Below are positions 42,810 through 51,062 of a DNA stretch of 64,000 nt, piece by piece. The DNA is from Streptomyces sp. P3. Lineage in GTDB: Bacteria > Actinomycetota > Actinomycetes > Streptomycetales > Streptomycetaceae. Numbering within the stretch: the stretch's first letter is position 1; every line of letters begins with the position of its first letter. The stretch lies in assembly GCF_003032475.1 (NCBI RefSeq), contig NZ_CP028369.1:6076001-6140000 (forward strand). The letters run 5' to 3'. The position numbers and the translations under genes are program-made. The notes below the pieces were generated by a model. That model ran no database searches, was not told the DNA's origin, and worked only from the letters and a program-made list of their open reading frames with translations.

Positions 42810-45413
42810 TCAGGGCAGGATCTCGACGTACCCGTCGGTAGCGTGCACGCGGATCCGCTGTCCGTCCCGGATCAGCCGAGTGGCCCGTTCCACGCCCACG
42901 ACGGCCGGCAGTCCGTACTCCCGGGCGATCACCGCGCCGTGCGTCATCAGCCCGCCCACCTCCGTCACGAGGCCCGTGATCCCGACGAAGAGCGGCGACC
43001 AGCTGGGGTCGGTGTACGTGGTGACCAGGATGTCGCCCGTCTCGAGATCGGCCTGCGTCATGTCCAGGACGACGCGGGCCCTTCCCTCGACGATCCCGGC
43101 CGAGACCGGGAGGCCGACCAGAGCGCCGGCCGGCACGTCGTCGCGTCGGTACGCCCCGGTGAGGGCCTCGCCGTCCGAGGTGAGGACCCGGGGCGGCGTC
43201 AGCGCGTGGTACGACCGGAACGCTTCCTTGCGCCGCTGGATGAGCTGTTCGTCCAACTGGTTCGAGCGCGAGACGTCGTGGAACTCCTGGAACGTGAGGT
43301 AGAAGACGTCCTCCACCGCGGCGAGCACACCGGCCCGGACGAGGCGTTCGGCCTCCCTCAGCAGGGCCTGCTTGTAGAGGAAGTAGCGGCTGATGATGCC
43401 GTACTTGGGGTACTCCCGGTACCCGATGAAGGCTCGGACCTGGTCGATCATCCGCTGCGTCTCGTCGGCCTTGCGGTCACCGTCCGGCAGGGCCCGCAGG
43501 CGTGACACCACCTCGGCCGCCTTCTTCCGCGCCTTCTGCCGGCCCTCCTCGAAGCGCCGCTCGGCGGTGCCGGGCTCGATGTTCCTGACGTTGTCGAGGA
43601 TCACGGGCACGAGCGTGTCGGGCCGCTCGCGCCAACGTGGTCGTGTGATGTCGATCTCGCCGACGCAGCGCATGCCGTACCGGTCGAGGTACGCCTCGAT
43701 GGCGTCGCGCGCCTCGGCCCCGCCCGCGAGTCCGGCCAGTCCGTCGAGGAAGTCCTCGTCCCGGACGCCCTGCAGGAACGCCACCACCTCCGGATACGGG
43801 CGGATCACGTCCGCGACGTCGAGCAGCGCGAGGCCCATCTCCGACGTGACGTTGTCGGGGGCGGAGAGCGTGAGCGTGTCGGCCGCGTTCTTCTCGCCCA
43901 GCCACTCCCGCAGCCTGTCGTTGAGCCACCAGGTGCCCTCCATCGCCACCATGATCGCCCGGATGTTCAACGGATCGCTGAGGACGCGCTTGTGCTCCTC
44001 GAAGGCCGCCGACAGCAAGTCGAACAGCGCCGGTCCGCTCTTGGTGCGGAGGTCGCGCTCCAGGGCGGCGACGGACTCCTGGCTGCGGCCGATCAGTTCG
44101 CCGACGACGGACGGATCGGTCTCGGTCGGGTCGAACGCACCGCCGACCGGCGGCCCGCCGGGAGCAGTGCCGGGCAGCGACGTCACGAAGTCGTCGCGCT
44201 CGAGGACGGTCTCCAGCGCGTCCCTGGTCAGCGGATCGCCCCTCCCGATGACGTCCAGGAGGCCGGCGCGGCTCGCCGGCGAGGCCAGGCGCGGGGTGAC
44301 GTCGACGAACAGCCGCCCTCCTGCCTCGTGCATCGGGACCATGGCCGTCCGCCGCCACATGGACAGCCCCAGGGGCTTCATGGGGTCGGTCATCATCTGC
44401 CCATGACCGACGGAGACGTAGACGCGGTTCTCCCGGTCGCCGGCCTCGCGGACGGGGACCGGGAACAGCGTCGTGATCGGCCGGCTCTGGACGATCCGGA
44501 AGTCGCCGTCGACGAGGCACCACTCGATGTCCTGCGGGCAGCCGAAGTGCGCTTCGATCCGCCGCCCTATCCCGACGAGCCGCACGGCCTGCGCATCCGT
44601 CAGCGCCGGCTGCTCCTGCCGCTGCGGGTCGACGGCCACCTCTCGCGTACCGCCGCCCGGCAGCGCGTGCAGAGCCCGGTGTTTGGCGGCGATCGTCCTC
44701 GCGACGACCTCGCCGTCGCGCACCCTGAGGACGTCCGGGTTCACCAGGCCGGAGACGAGGGCCTCGCCGAGGCCGAAGCCGGCGTCCACGGTGGCGACCT
44801 TCCGGTTGCCGGTGACGGGGTCGGCCGTGAACAGGATGCCGGACGCCTCGGGGAAGACCATCTGCTGCACGACCACGGCCATGTGCACCGTGCGGTGGTC
44901 GATCCCGTTGCGCCGGCGGTACACCACGGCGCGCTCGGTGAACAGCGAGGCCCAGCACCGGCTGACATGGCGGAGAACCGCCGCCGGTCCCACGACGTTC
45001 AGATACGTGTCCTGCTGGCCGGCGAAGGACGCCGTCGGAAGGTCCTCCGCCGTCGCGCTGGAGCGAACGGCCCAGGCGGTCCCCTCACCCAGCCCGGCGA
45101 GCGCCCCGGCGATCGCTTCCGCCAACTCGCCCGGAACGGCGATCCCTTCGATGGTCCGGCGGATCTCCGCACTCAGCGTGCGGACCGCCTCCGCGTCCTC
45201 CGGGTCCAGACGCGCCAGCCGATCCAGTCGATCGTCCATCGACGGCGCCTGTGCCATGATCCGCCGGAAGGCGTCCGTCGTCACACAGAACCCGGCCGGT
45301 ACACGGACACCCTCGATCCGCGACAGTTCGCCGAGGTTCGCGCCCTTGCCGCCGACGGCCGCGGCCTGCGTGTTGTCGACGTCGTGAAGATCCCACACGT
45401 ACGGCCCGTTCAT
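42810..45413 (-). CDS. rph: Rifamycin-inactivating phosphotransferase
   Basis: An 867-residue PEP-synthase-like enzyme: ATP-grasp domain (about 5-320, VGGKGANLGELSRIEGVRVP, WAVRSSATAEDLPTASFAGQ), rifamycin-binding domain (about 330-750, VSVGHGQMMTDPMKPLGLS) and a swivelling phosphohistidine domain with catalytic His825 in GGLMTHGAVIA. The THG motif and the central MMTDPMKPLGL segment distinguish Rph from housekeeping PEP synthase. It phosphorylates rifampin at the ansa-chain hydroxyl and confers resistance. The ATG at 45413 is selected by homology length. A rifamycin-associated element lies 199 bp upstream. Confidence 0.95.
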   Translation of the reverse strand: MNGPYVWDLHDVDNTQAAAVGGKGANLGELSRIEGVRVPAGFCVTTDAFRRIMAQAPSMDDRLDRLARLDPEDAEAVRTLSAEIRRTIEGIAVPGELAEAIAGALAGLGEGTAWAVRSSATAEDLPTASFAGQQDTYLNVVGPAAVLRHVSRCWASLFTERAVVYRRRNGIDHRTVHMAVVVQQMVFPEASGILFTADPVTGNRKVATVDAGFGLGEALVSGLVNPDVLRVRDGEVVARTIAAKHRALHALPGGGTREVAVDPQRQEQPALTDAQAVRLVGIGRRIEAHFGCPQDIEWCLVDGDFRIVQSRPITTLFPVPVREAGDRENRVYVSVGHGQMMTDPMKPLGLSMWRRTAMVPMHEAGGRLFVDVTPRLASPASRAGLLDVIGRGDPLTRDALETVLERDDFVTSLPGTAPGGPPVGGAFDPTETDPSVVGELIGRSQESVAALERDLRTKSGPALFDLLSAAFEEHKRVLSDPLNIRAIMVAMEGTWWLNDRLREWLGEKNAADTLTLSAPDNVTSEMGLALLDVADVIRPYPEVVAFLQGVRDEDFLDGLAGLAGGAEARDAIEAYLDRYGMRCVGEIDITRPRWRERPDTLVPVILDNVRNIEPGTAERRFEEGRQKARKKAAEVVSRLRALPDGDRKADETQRMIDQVRAFIGYREYPKYGIISRYFLYKQALLREAERLVRAGVLAAVEDVFYLTFQEFHDVSRSNQLDEQLIQRRKEAFRSYHALTPPRVLTSDGEALTGAYRRDDVPAGALVGLPVSAGIVEGRARVVLDMTQADLETGDILVTTYTDPSWSPLFVGITGLVTEVGGLMTHGAVIAREYGLPAVVGVERATRLIRDGQRIRVHATDGYVEILP

Positions 45414-45611
45414 CGCCGTGCCTTTGCGACAGCCGTGTCCCGTCGCATCGCACCGGCCGATCTCGTCGTCGGCGCGGACGCCCTCGGCGGCCACACCGTC
45501 CCCACCGCTGGTCCGACGTCATCGCGTCCCCGGTACGTCGACAACACACGCACGTAAGTGCCCTCATTTCCGCAGGTTGTGGCCTTGGCCGAAGATTTTG
45601 CGGCATCACCC

Positions 45612-45630
45612 GGGCCTTGCCGCAAGCCCC
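45612..45630 (-). promoter_or_regulatory. Rifamycin-associated element (RAE)
   Basis: On the minus strand this reads GGGGCTTGCGGCAAGGCCC, the 19-bp imperfect inverted repeat known to mark rifamycin-inducible genes in actinomycetes, including rph. It is correctly placed 199 bp upstream of the rph start. No other gene is between. I recognize it from memory of the published element; the rest of the 422-bp spacer (45414-45835) holds no supported gene. Confidence 0.85.
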
Positions 45631-45835
45631 CCGGTGCGCTATACGTTGAGAAGGGTGAGGAGAGAGTTCCTTGCCCTCGTCCTTTTTCCGGGCGGCGATT
45701 CGGGGCAGGAGACCGGGCGACGCCGTCCCGGAGCAACGGGAGCGGACCAGGTCGCCCGCGCACGGGACGGAAATCGTGCGCCTCGCCTTCCCGGTGGGCA
45801 CGGACAGGCGCATACCGGCGCGGGCCGATGCGGCG

Positions 45836-46048
45836 TCAGGCGGGCTGCGGGGCGGGTGGCGTCGAACTGGCCGCGGTCCTGCGGGTCTCGCGCGCCGTCG
45901 GCAGGCCGTTGACCACGACCGGTGTCGCGTCGCGGGTCACTTTGCGGGTCACTTTGCGGGTCTTCGTCGGGAACGCGGTCGTGGGACGTGAGCCGCGGCC
46001 GCGTTCCCGGATGTCTTTCGGTCGCCGGCCGGCGGGCGACTCCGGCAT
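45836..46048 (-). CDS. Small hypothetical basic protein
   Basis: A 70-residue Arg/Thr/Pro-rich reading frame whose ATG overlaps the stop of the DUF1772 gene as TGATG, suggesting coupled translation. It contains a Lys-Val-Thr-Arg repeat from a 12-bp tandem repeat. No family was recognized and the composition is close to random high-GC sequence, so it may not be a gene. Confidence 0.3.
   Translation of the reverse strand: MPESPAGRRPKDIRERGRGSRPTTAFPTKTRKVTRKVTRDATPVVVNGLPTARETRRTAASSTPPAPQPA
45932..45962. repeat. 12-bp tandem repeat
   Basis: The unit GCGGGTCACTTT occurs twice in full (45932-45943, 45944-45955) and then for seven more bases. It maintains the frame of the small ORF. Confidence 0.8.
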
Positions 46049-46494
46049 CAGGCGAGGGCGGCGACGAGCAGGGCGAAGGCCGCGATGATGACGGCGACGC
46101 GGACGTAGTGGAAGCGGTTCCAGCGGTTCAGCTGTTCTTTCCAGTCGGCGGGCCGGTTCCCGGGGGTCCACGCCTTGTTCCGGTTGTTGATCGGGACGAG
46201 CAGCAGGATCGACATGACCACGCTGAGGATCAGCAGTCCGGCGGCGGTGACGACGAGACCGGTGCCCGCGTGATGCCGTCCGGCGACGGCCCAGACCGCG
46301 ACGAGGACGAGCGAGCCGATGTACCAGACCGGCATGACCGCGCCCAGCATCCGGCCCCCGTGGGCGTGGCCGAGCTGGGCGCTGTCCTCGGGGAGCGCGT
46401 TGAGGATCGGGTTGATGACGAAGGCGACGGAGAACTCCACCCCCACCATCACGCCGACGACCACGGTGGTGAACACTTCGAGTGCGTTGAGCAT
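46048..46494 (-). CDS. DUF1772 (anthrone-oxygenase-like) membrane protein
   Basis: A 148-residue protein with four transmembrane helices (about 7-25, 55-72, 80-100, 130-146). The pattern MLNALEVFTTVVVGVMVGVE, NPILNALP and LLVPINNRNKAW, then NRWNRFHYVR, is typical of DUF1772 proteins, which include anthrone oxygenases and noncatalytic members. It is divergent from a TetR gene; two palindromes in the 91-bp spacer suggest TetR repression. The substrate or inducer is unknown. GGAGGGA precedes the ATG. Confidence 0.88.
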   Translation of the reverse strand: MLNALEVFTTVVVGVMVGVEFSVAFVINPILNALPEDSAQLGHAHGGRMLGAVMPVWYIGSLVLVAVWAVAGRHHAGTGLVVTAAGLLILSVVMSILLLVPINNRNKAWTPGNRPADWKEQLNRWNRFHYVRVAVIIAAFALLVAALA

Positions 46495-46510
46495 GATGAT
46501 CCCTCCAGGA

Positions 46511-46578
46511 ATCTAGCGGCGCTAGATGACATGGCAACGCTAGTACTGCTGCCGCTCGGTTGTCTAGCGATGCTAGGA
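46511..46578. promoter_or_regulatory. TetR operators between DUF1772 and TetR genes
   Basis: ATCTAGCGGCGCTAGAT (46511-46527) is a 17-bp palindrome, and TCTAGCGATGCTAGGA (46563-46578) is a close second copy; a half site CGCTAG lies at 46538-46543. They are the only strong inverted repeats in the spacer, one near each divergent start. Confidence 0.75.
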
Positions 46579-46585
46579 TCTGTGT

Positions 46586-47164
46586 ATGTCGGTACAGGAA
46601 CGCAAGGAGCGGGAACGGGCGGCGCGCGAGCGCCTCATCGTGGCGACAGCCCGCGAACTCGCCGAGCAGCAGGGCTGGGACGCGGTCACCACCCGCCGGC
46701 TCGCCGAGCGCATCGAGTACAGCCAGCCCGTCCTCTACAGCCACTTCCGCGGCAAACGCGAGATCATCGGTGCCGTCGCCCTCGAAGGCGCCACGGAGCT
46801 GGCCGTGGCGCTGCGGGCGGCGACCGCCGCCGCGGACGGCCCGCGCGCCCGGGTCACCGCCCTCGCCCGCGGCTACCTCGACTTCGCCGCACGCAACCCG
46901 GCGGTCTACGACGCCCTGTTCCAGCTCGACGGCGGCCTGGCGTACGCGCGGGAGGACACCCCCGAACCCCTCAAGGATGCTTTCGCCGCACTGCTGGAGT
47001 GCCTCGACGAGGTCGCCGGGAACGGCGTCCACCCGGGACTGTTCACCGAGGTGTTCTGGGCGTCCCTGCACGGCATCGCGACCCTGACCCGGGCGGGACG
47101 GCTGCCGCCGGGCGAGACCGAGCAAAGGGTGGAACTGCTGGTCGGCCGGCTCGCCGCGCTCTGA
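46586..47164 (+). CDS. TetR/AcrR-family transcriptional regulator, possibly leaderless
   Basis: A 192-residue regulator with a helix-turn-helix (about 12-60; WDAVTTRRLAERIEYSQPVLYSHF) and a TetR_C ligand domain with LARGYLDFAARNPAVYDALF. No ribosome site is present; a TAGGAT hexamer (46574-46579) ends 6 bases before the ATG, so the transcript probably starts at or near the ATG. The same TAGGAT is part of operator copy 2, giving autorepression. Its likely target is the divergent DUF1772 gene. Confidence 0.9.
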   Translation: MSVQERKERERAARERLIVATARELAEQQGWDAVTTRRLAERIEYSQPVLYSHFRGKREIIGAVALEGATELAVALRAATAAADGPRARVTALARGYLDFAARNPAVYDALFQLDGGLAYAREDTPEPLKDAFAALLECLDEVAGNGVHPGLFTEVFWASLHGIATLTRAGRLPPGETEQRVELLVGRLAAL

Positions 47165-47420
47165 CACGCCGTCCCGGCGGCTGCGCGGCCGGGGGCTCCC
47201 GGCCCCGCCGCCGCCCTGCCCGCGACGGCGCTTCCCGCGCGGAGCCGCACGTCGTCCCGGCGCGGCTGCAGGAGAACAGGGCCGCGACGGCGCGCCGGGC
47301 GGGCACGGGATGTATCGTTCGGTGCTCCGGTCGGGCATCCGAATGTCAGATCAATGGGCCGCCGGGCGACGGACGGGTCATTGCAGTGGGAGCGCCGTAT
47401 TCGACGCGTCGGAGCAGAAC

Positions 47421-48386
47421 TTGGCGAACCTGTCCCAGCTCGAGGAGATCTTCTCCGGCGACGGCACCGGACCCACGCGGTCACTCCGCTGGCAGACGGG
47501 CGCCTCACCGGCGGCTCTGACGGTCACGCTGATCGCCGACTACACGTTTCCGGGCCGTGCCCGGCTGCCGGCGGCGGCGATCGTGGCGTTGCTGGGGGAG
47601 TTCGACGTCGCCGACGGCGCGGCCCGCACCACGATCAGCAGGCTGGCGCGTCGAGGGGTGCTGGAGGGCAGCCGGCAGGGGCGCCGCAGCTCGTACCGAC
47701 TGACCCGGGACGCCGCGGTGGACCTGTGGAGCGGCGGTGCCTCGATCGCCACCTTCACCACGCAGCCCGACGCGTGGGACGGACGGTGGACGCTCGTCGC
47801 CTTCTCCGTGCCGGAGCAGGAGAGCACGCGACGCCGCGCGCTGCGCACCGCGCTGCGCTGGCGGGGATTCGCGCCCCTGTACGACGCGGTCTGGGCTTCG
47901 CCGCATCCCCTGACTCCCAAGGGGCGCGGCGAACTCGCCGATCTGGCGCTCGGGGCGATGAGCGTGTTCCGGGCCCGTCAGGTGGATCTCGAGACGGAGG
48001 CCAACCGCAATCCCGTCGAGGCGTGGGATCTGGCCGGCATCGCCGAGCAGTACGAGATCTTCGTCGAGCGGTGGAGTGCCGTGCTGCCCCGTATCGGTGC
48101 GGGTGACGTCACCGGGGCCGACGCGGTGCGCGCACGTACCGAGGTGATGGGCGCCTACCGCCACTTCCCGGTGCTGGACCCGCTGCTGCCCGTCGATCTG
48201 CTGCCGGCCGACTGGCCCCGGTCCCGGGCTCGGGAGGTCTGCGTCGCGGTGTACGACGGTCTCGCCCACACGGCGCAGGAGCATGTCCGTTCGGTGGCGG
48301 CGCGCTTCGCCGACGACCCGCATCCCGGCATCACGGCTCACACGATCGCCGGCATGAGCGCCGGAATCGGCCACCTTCCCGGCTGA
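47421..48386 (+). CDS. PaaX-family transcriptional regulator
   Basis: A 321-residue regulator. The N-terminal winged helix (ALTVTLIADYTFPGRARLPA, TTISRLARRGVLEGSRQGRR) and the central PaaX domain (WTLVAFSVPEQESTRRRALR, WRGFAPLYDAVWASPH) are followed by a helical C-terminal domain (YRHFPVLDPLLPVDLLPADW). PaaX represses phenylacetate degradation in E. coli, but no paa gene is in the window, so the target is unknown. The TTG at 47421 has GGAG 6 bases upstream and fits the family; the frame extends to 47310. Confidence 0.85.
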   Translation: MANLSQLEEIFSGDGTGPTRSLRWQTGASPAALTVTLIADYTFPGRARLPAAAIVALLGEFDVADGAARTTISRLARRGVLEGSRQGRRSSYRLTRDAAVDLWSGGASIATFTTQPDAWDGRWTLVAFSVPEQESTRRRALRTALRWRGFAPLYDAVWASPHPLTPKGRGELADLALGAMSVFRARQVDLETEANRNPVEAWDLAGIAEQYEIFVERWSAVLPRIGAGDVTGADAVRARTEVMGAYRHFPVLDPLLPVDLLPADWPRSRAREVCVAVYDGLAHTAQEHVRSVAARFADDPHPGITAHTIAGMSAGIGHLPG

Positions 48387-48475
48387 CCGATCCGCCCCGC
48401 GGGTTCGGGGCGATGTGGGCCGCAACGATTGACAGACGGGCGCTCGGTCGCGACTCTTTCTGTTGTACGACGGTG

Positions 48476-48489
48476 TGGGAACGTTCCCA
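48476..48489. promoter_or_regulatory. LacI-family-type operator palindrome
   Basis: TGGGAACGTTCCCA is a perfect 14-bp palindrome of the type bound by actinobacterial LacI regulators of oligosaccharide use. It lies 47 bases after the TTGACA, nearly the same spacing as in the rhamnosidase promoter. Confidence 0.7.
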
Positions 48490-48661
48490 GTCCACCCGCT
48501 CACGCCCGATCGACGCCGGTCACCTCATCGCGTGCTCCGTCTCCGGTGCAGCGCCGAGGCCCCGGGTTCCCGCAAGGCGTACGTCCCTGCACGGCACCCC
48601 CTGGCGGGCGGCTCTCCGCACCGGCACTCCGACGGATCGGAGACCTCCGCGCCCGCTTTCC

Positions 48662-48712
48662 GACGAGCCGCGCCAGACGATCCGCACGACGAGCCGCGCC
48701 AGAAATCCGCAC
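48662..48712. repeat. 26/25-bp tandem duplication in the galactanase leader
   Basis: Copies at 48662-48687 and 48688-48712 share GACGAGCCGCGCCAGA and then ATCCGCAC, differing by CG versus A in between. It has no coding role that I can see. Confidence 0.7.
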
Positions 48713-48803
48713 GACGGCCTGCCGCGGGCCGCCCCCCCACGATCACTCCGCTCGCAGGCCGACCCGACCGGGGCGTCGGCCCGTGCGGGAGAAGGAGTCA
48801 CCG

Positions 48804-49874
48804 ATGCACCGACCCACCGTGCACTCCACCGAGACCTCCGGACCCGGACGGATCAGCCGCAGGACCCTGCTCAAGGCGTCCACCGCCACCGCCGGGGCGA
48901 TCGCCACCGCCGCGGCGCTCGCCGAACTCGAGACGCCGGCCGCCGCCGCCGCGGGGTTCGTCAAGGGCGTCGACATCAGCTGGGCGCCGCAGATGGAAGC
49001 GCGCGGCCTCTCCTGGAAGAACGCGAGCGGGCAGAAGCAGGATCTGCTGACCGTTCTCCAGGGGTACGGCATCACCGCCGTACGGCTGCGCACGTTCGTC
49101 AGTCCCTCCAGCAGTCCGACCGACGGACACTGCAGCATCAACGAGGTCGCCGCCTTCGCCAGGCGGATCAAGGCCGCCGGAATGTCGATCATGCTCGACT
49201 ACATGTTCGGCGACACCTGGAACTCCGTCGGAGTGCAGAACCCGCCCGCCGCCTGGAAGAACATGAGCCACCCTCAGATGGTCGGCGCGATGAGCTCCTA
49301 CGTGAACCAGTCGATGACCGTCATGAAGAACAACGACGTGCTGCCCACGTGGGTGCAGATCGGCAACGAGACCAACAGCGGCATCTGCCGTCCCGTCGGC
49401 AGCGTCTCCAACCCGGCCCAGATGACCGCACTGTTCAACGCCGCGTACACCCAGGTGAAGGCGGTGTCGCCGAACTCGATCGTGTGCATCCACCTGGCCC
49501 AGCCGCAGAAGTACGACTCGATGACCACGTTCTTCAGCCGCTTCGCGGCGGGCGGCGGCAAGTGGGACATGTCGGTGTTCTCCTCCTACGGCAGCGCCGA
49601 CCTCGCGCCCGGGATCGTGGCAAACATGAAGAAGATCTCGGCCGCGTACGGGAAGCCTTTCCTGCAGAGCGAGTTCGGCGGCCGGGCGGACCGGGCCTCC
49701 GCCACCGGGGCCGCGCTGGTCGCCTACATCAGGGCGCTGAAGGCCGACGGCGGGCAGGGCATCTTCTACTGGGAGCCGGAGTGCATGTCACCGTTCACCG
49801 GCTACGCCATGGGCGCCTGGGACTCCGCCACCCAGCGGCCCACCGCCATCATGGACGGCTTCACCCAGGCCTGA
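48804..49874 (+). CDS. Secreted arabinogalactan endo-beta-1,4-galactanase (GH53)
   Basis: A 356-residue exported enzyme. A Tat signal (ISRRTLLKAS and a hydrophobic Ala-rich core) is followed by a GH53 TIM barrel beginning FVKGVDISWAPQMEARG. The acid/base is Glu189 in QIGNETNSG and the nucleophile Glu290 in LQSEFGG. It cuts beta-1,4-galactan side chains of rhamnogalacturonan I. GAAGGAG precedes the ATG at 48804. It heads a cluster with two esterases and is controlled by the LacI-type palindrome upstream. Confidence 0.93.
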   Translation: MHRPTVHSTETSGPGRISRRTLLKASTATAGAIATAAALAELETPAAAAAGFVKGVDISWAPQMEARGLSWKNASGQKQDLLTVLQGYGITAVRLRTFVSPSSSPTDGHCSINEVAAFARRIKAAGMSIMLDYMFGDTWNSVGVQNPPAAWKNMSHPQMVGAMSSYVNQSMTVMKNNDVLPTWVQIGNETNSGICRPVGSVSNPAQMTALFNAAYTQVKAVSPNSIVCIHLAQPQKYDSMTTFFSRFAAGGGKWDMSVFSSYGSADLAPGIVANMKKISAAYGKPFLQSEFGGRADRASATGAALVAYIRALKADGGQGIFYWEPECMSPFTGYAMGAWDSATQRPTAIMDGFTQA

Positions 49875-49929
49875 GCGACGGGTCGCAGACCCTGACCCGC
49901 ACCCCACTCACGACCGAGGACGCAACCCC

Positions 49930-51024
49930 ATGAAGGCAATCAGCACGTCCCTGCGCGACCGCGGAAGGCGGGAGACCCGGCTGGCAGTTGCGGGAGCGCT
50001 GACCCTGACCGTACTTCTCGGCTCCGGGCCGGCGCACGCCGATGACGCCGCACCGCGGGCGCTCCCGGCCGGGTGCTCCGGCACCTCGCCGATCACCTGT
50101 CACTACGCGGTGGCGCCGGGCGACTACGACGTGACCGTCTCCGTCGGCGGCGGCTCCTCCGCCGGCCGGACCGAGATGTGGGCGGAGGCCCGCCGCCTGA
50201 TGCTGCCGGCGACGAGGACGGCCGCCGGCGCCGTCGCCACGCAGTCGTTCACGATCGACGTACGGCAGCCGGAAGGCCAGCCGACCGGCCAGGGAGGCAC
50301 CGGAACGCCCGGTCTGGACATCCGGTTCACAGGGCCCGCCCCCCAGGTGTCGGCCGTCTCGGTGCGCCCCGCGGCGCAGCCGACCGTGGCCTACCTGGCC
50401 GGCGACTCGACCGTGTGCGACCAGCCGGCGGCCCCCTACACCGGCTGGGGCCAGATGATCCCGAGCGCGGTGCGTTCCGGTGCGGTGATCGCCAACTACG
50501 CCGACTCGGGGGAGACCTCGGGCAGCTTCCTGAGCAACTCCGCGCTCTTCCCGGCACTGCTGGCGAAGGTCAGGACGAACGACCCGGTCTTCATCCAGTT
50601 CGGCCACAACGACAAGCAGACCACCGCGTCCGCCTTCCGGAACAACCTCACCTCCATGGTCACCCAGGTCCGCGCCAAGGGCGGCGTTCCCGTCCTGGTG
50701 ACACCACCGGTCCGTCGGTTGTTCACCGGTGACCGGCTCACTTCCACGGCGATGCACGTCAACGCCGTCGGCGTGGACCTGCCCGCCACGATGCGCGCGG
50801 TCGGCACGGCGCAGCACGTGCCGGTGATCGACCTGACCGCAGGGAGCAGGACGCTCCTCGAGTCCCTCGGCCCGTCCGCCTCCGCACAGCTGTTCCTCCG
50901 CTCGGCAACCGACGGTGTCACGGACAACACCCACTTCTCGCAGTACGGCGCGACCCGGATCGGGGCGCTGGTGCTCCGGAGCATCCGCGAACAGGGCCTG
51001 CCCCTGGCCGCGTTCCTGCGTTGA
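49930..51024 (+). CDS. Secreted rhamnogalacturonan acetylesterase-like SGNH hydrolase (CE12)
   Basis: A 364-residue exported esterase. The signal peptide ends near AHADDA, an N-terminal beta-sandwich follows (about 45-145), and the SGNH catalytic domain starts at about 150. The nucleophile is Ser160 in GDSTVCD, oxyanion residues lie in FIQFGHND and the triad ends with Asp332 and His335 in DNTHFSQYGA. It removes acetyl groups from pectin backbones, opening them to lyases. It lies 55 bp after the galactanase gene and 38 bp before a second esterase, likely one operon. Confidence 0.9.
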   Translation: MKAISTSLRDRGRRETRLAVAGALTLTVLLGSGPAHADDAAPRALPAGCSGTSPITCHYAVAPGDYDVTVSVGGGSSAGRTEMWAEARRLMLPATRTAAGAVATQSFTIDVRQPEGQPTGQGGTGTPGLDIRFTGPAPQVSAVSVRPAAQPTVAYLAGDSTVCDQPAAPYTGWGQMIPSAVRSGAVIANYADSGETSGSFLSNSALFPALLAKVRTNDPVFIQFGHNDKQTTASAFRNNLTSMVTQVRAKGGVPVLVTPPVRRLFTGDRLTSTAMHVNAVGVDLPATMRAVGTAQHVPVIDLTAGSRTLLESLGPSASAQLFLRSATDGVTDNTHFSQYGATRIGALVLRSIREQGLPLAAFLR

Positions 51025-51062
51025 CCGACGCGCGCGAAAGCCCGTCCCCGGAGAGGAACCCG

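Larger units (their letters stand above)
48387..48803 (+). promoter_or_regulatory. Control region and long leader of the galactanase gene
   Basis: This 417-bp spacer has TTGACA at 48429-48434 with no clear -10 hexamer, a LacI-type palindrome at 48476-48489 and a tandem duplication at 48662-48712. The remaining DNA has no gene that I can support. Confidence 0.5.
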
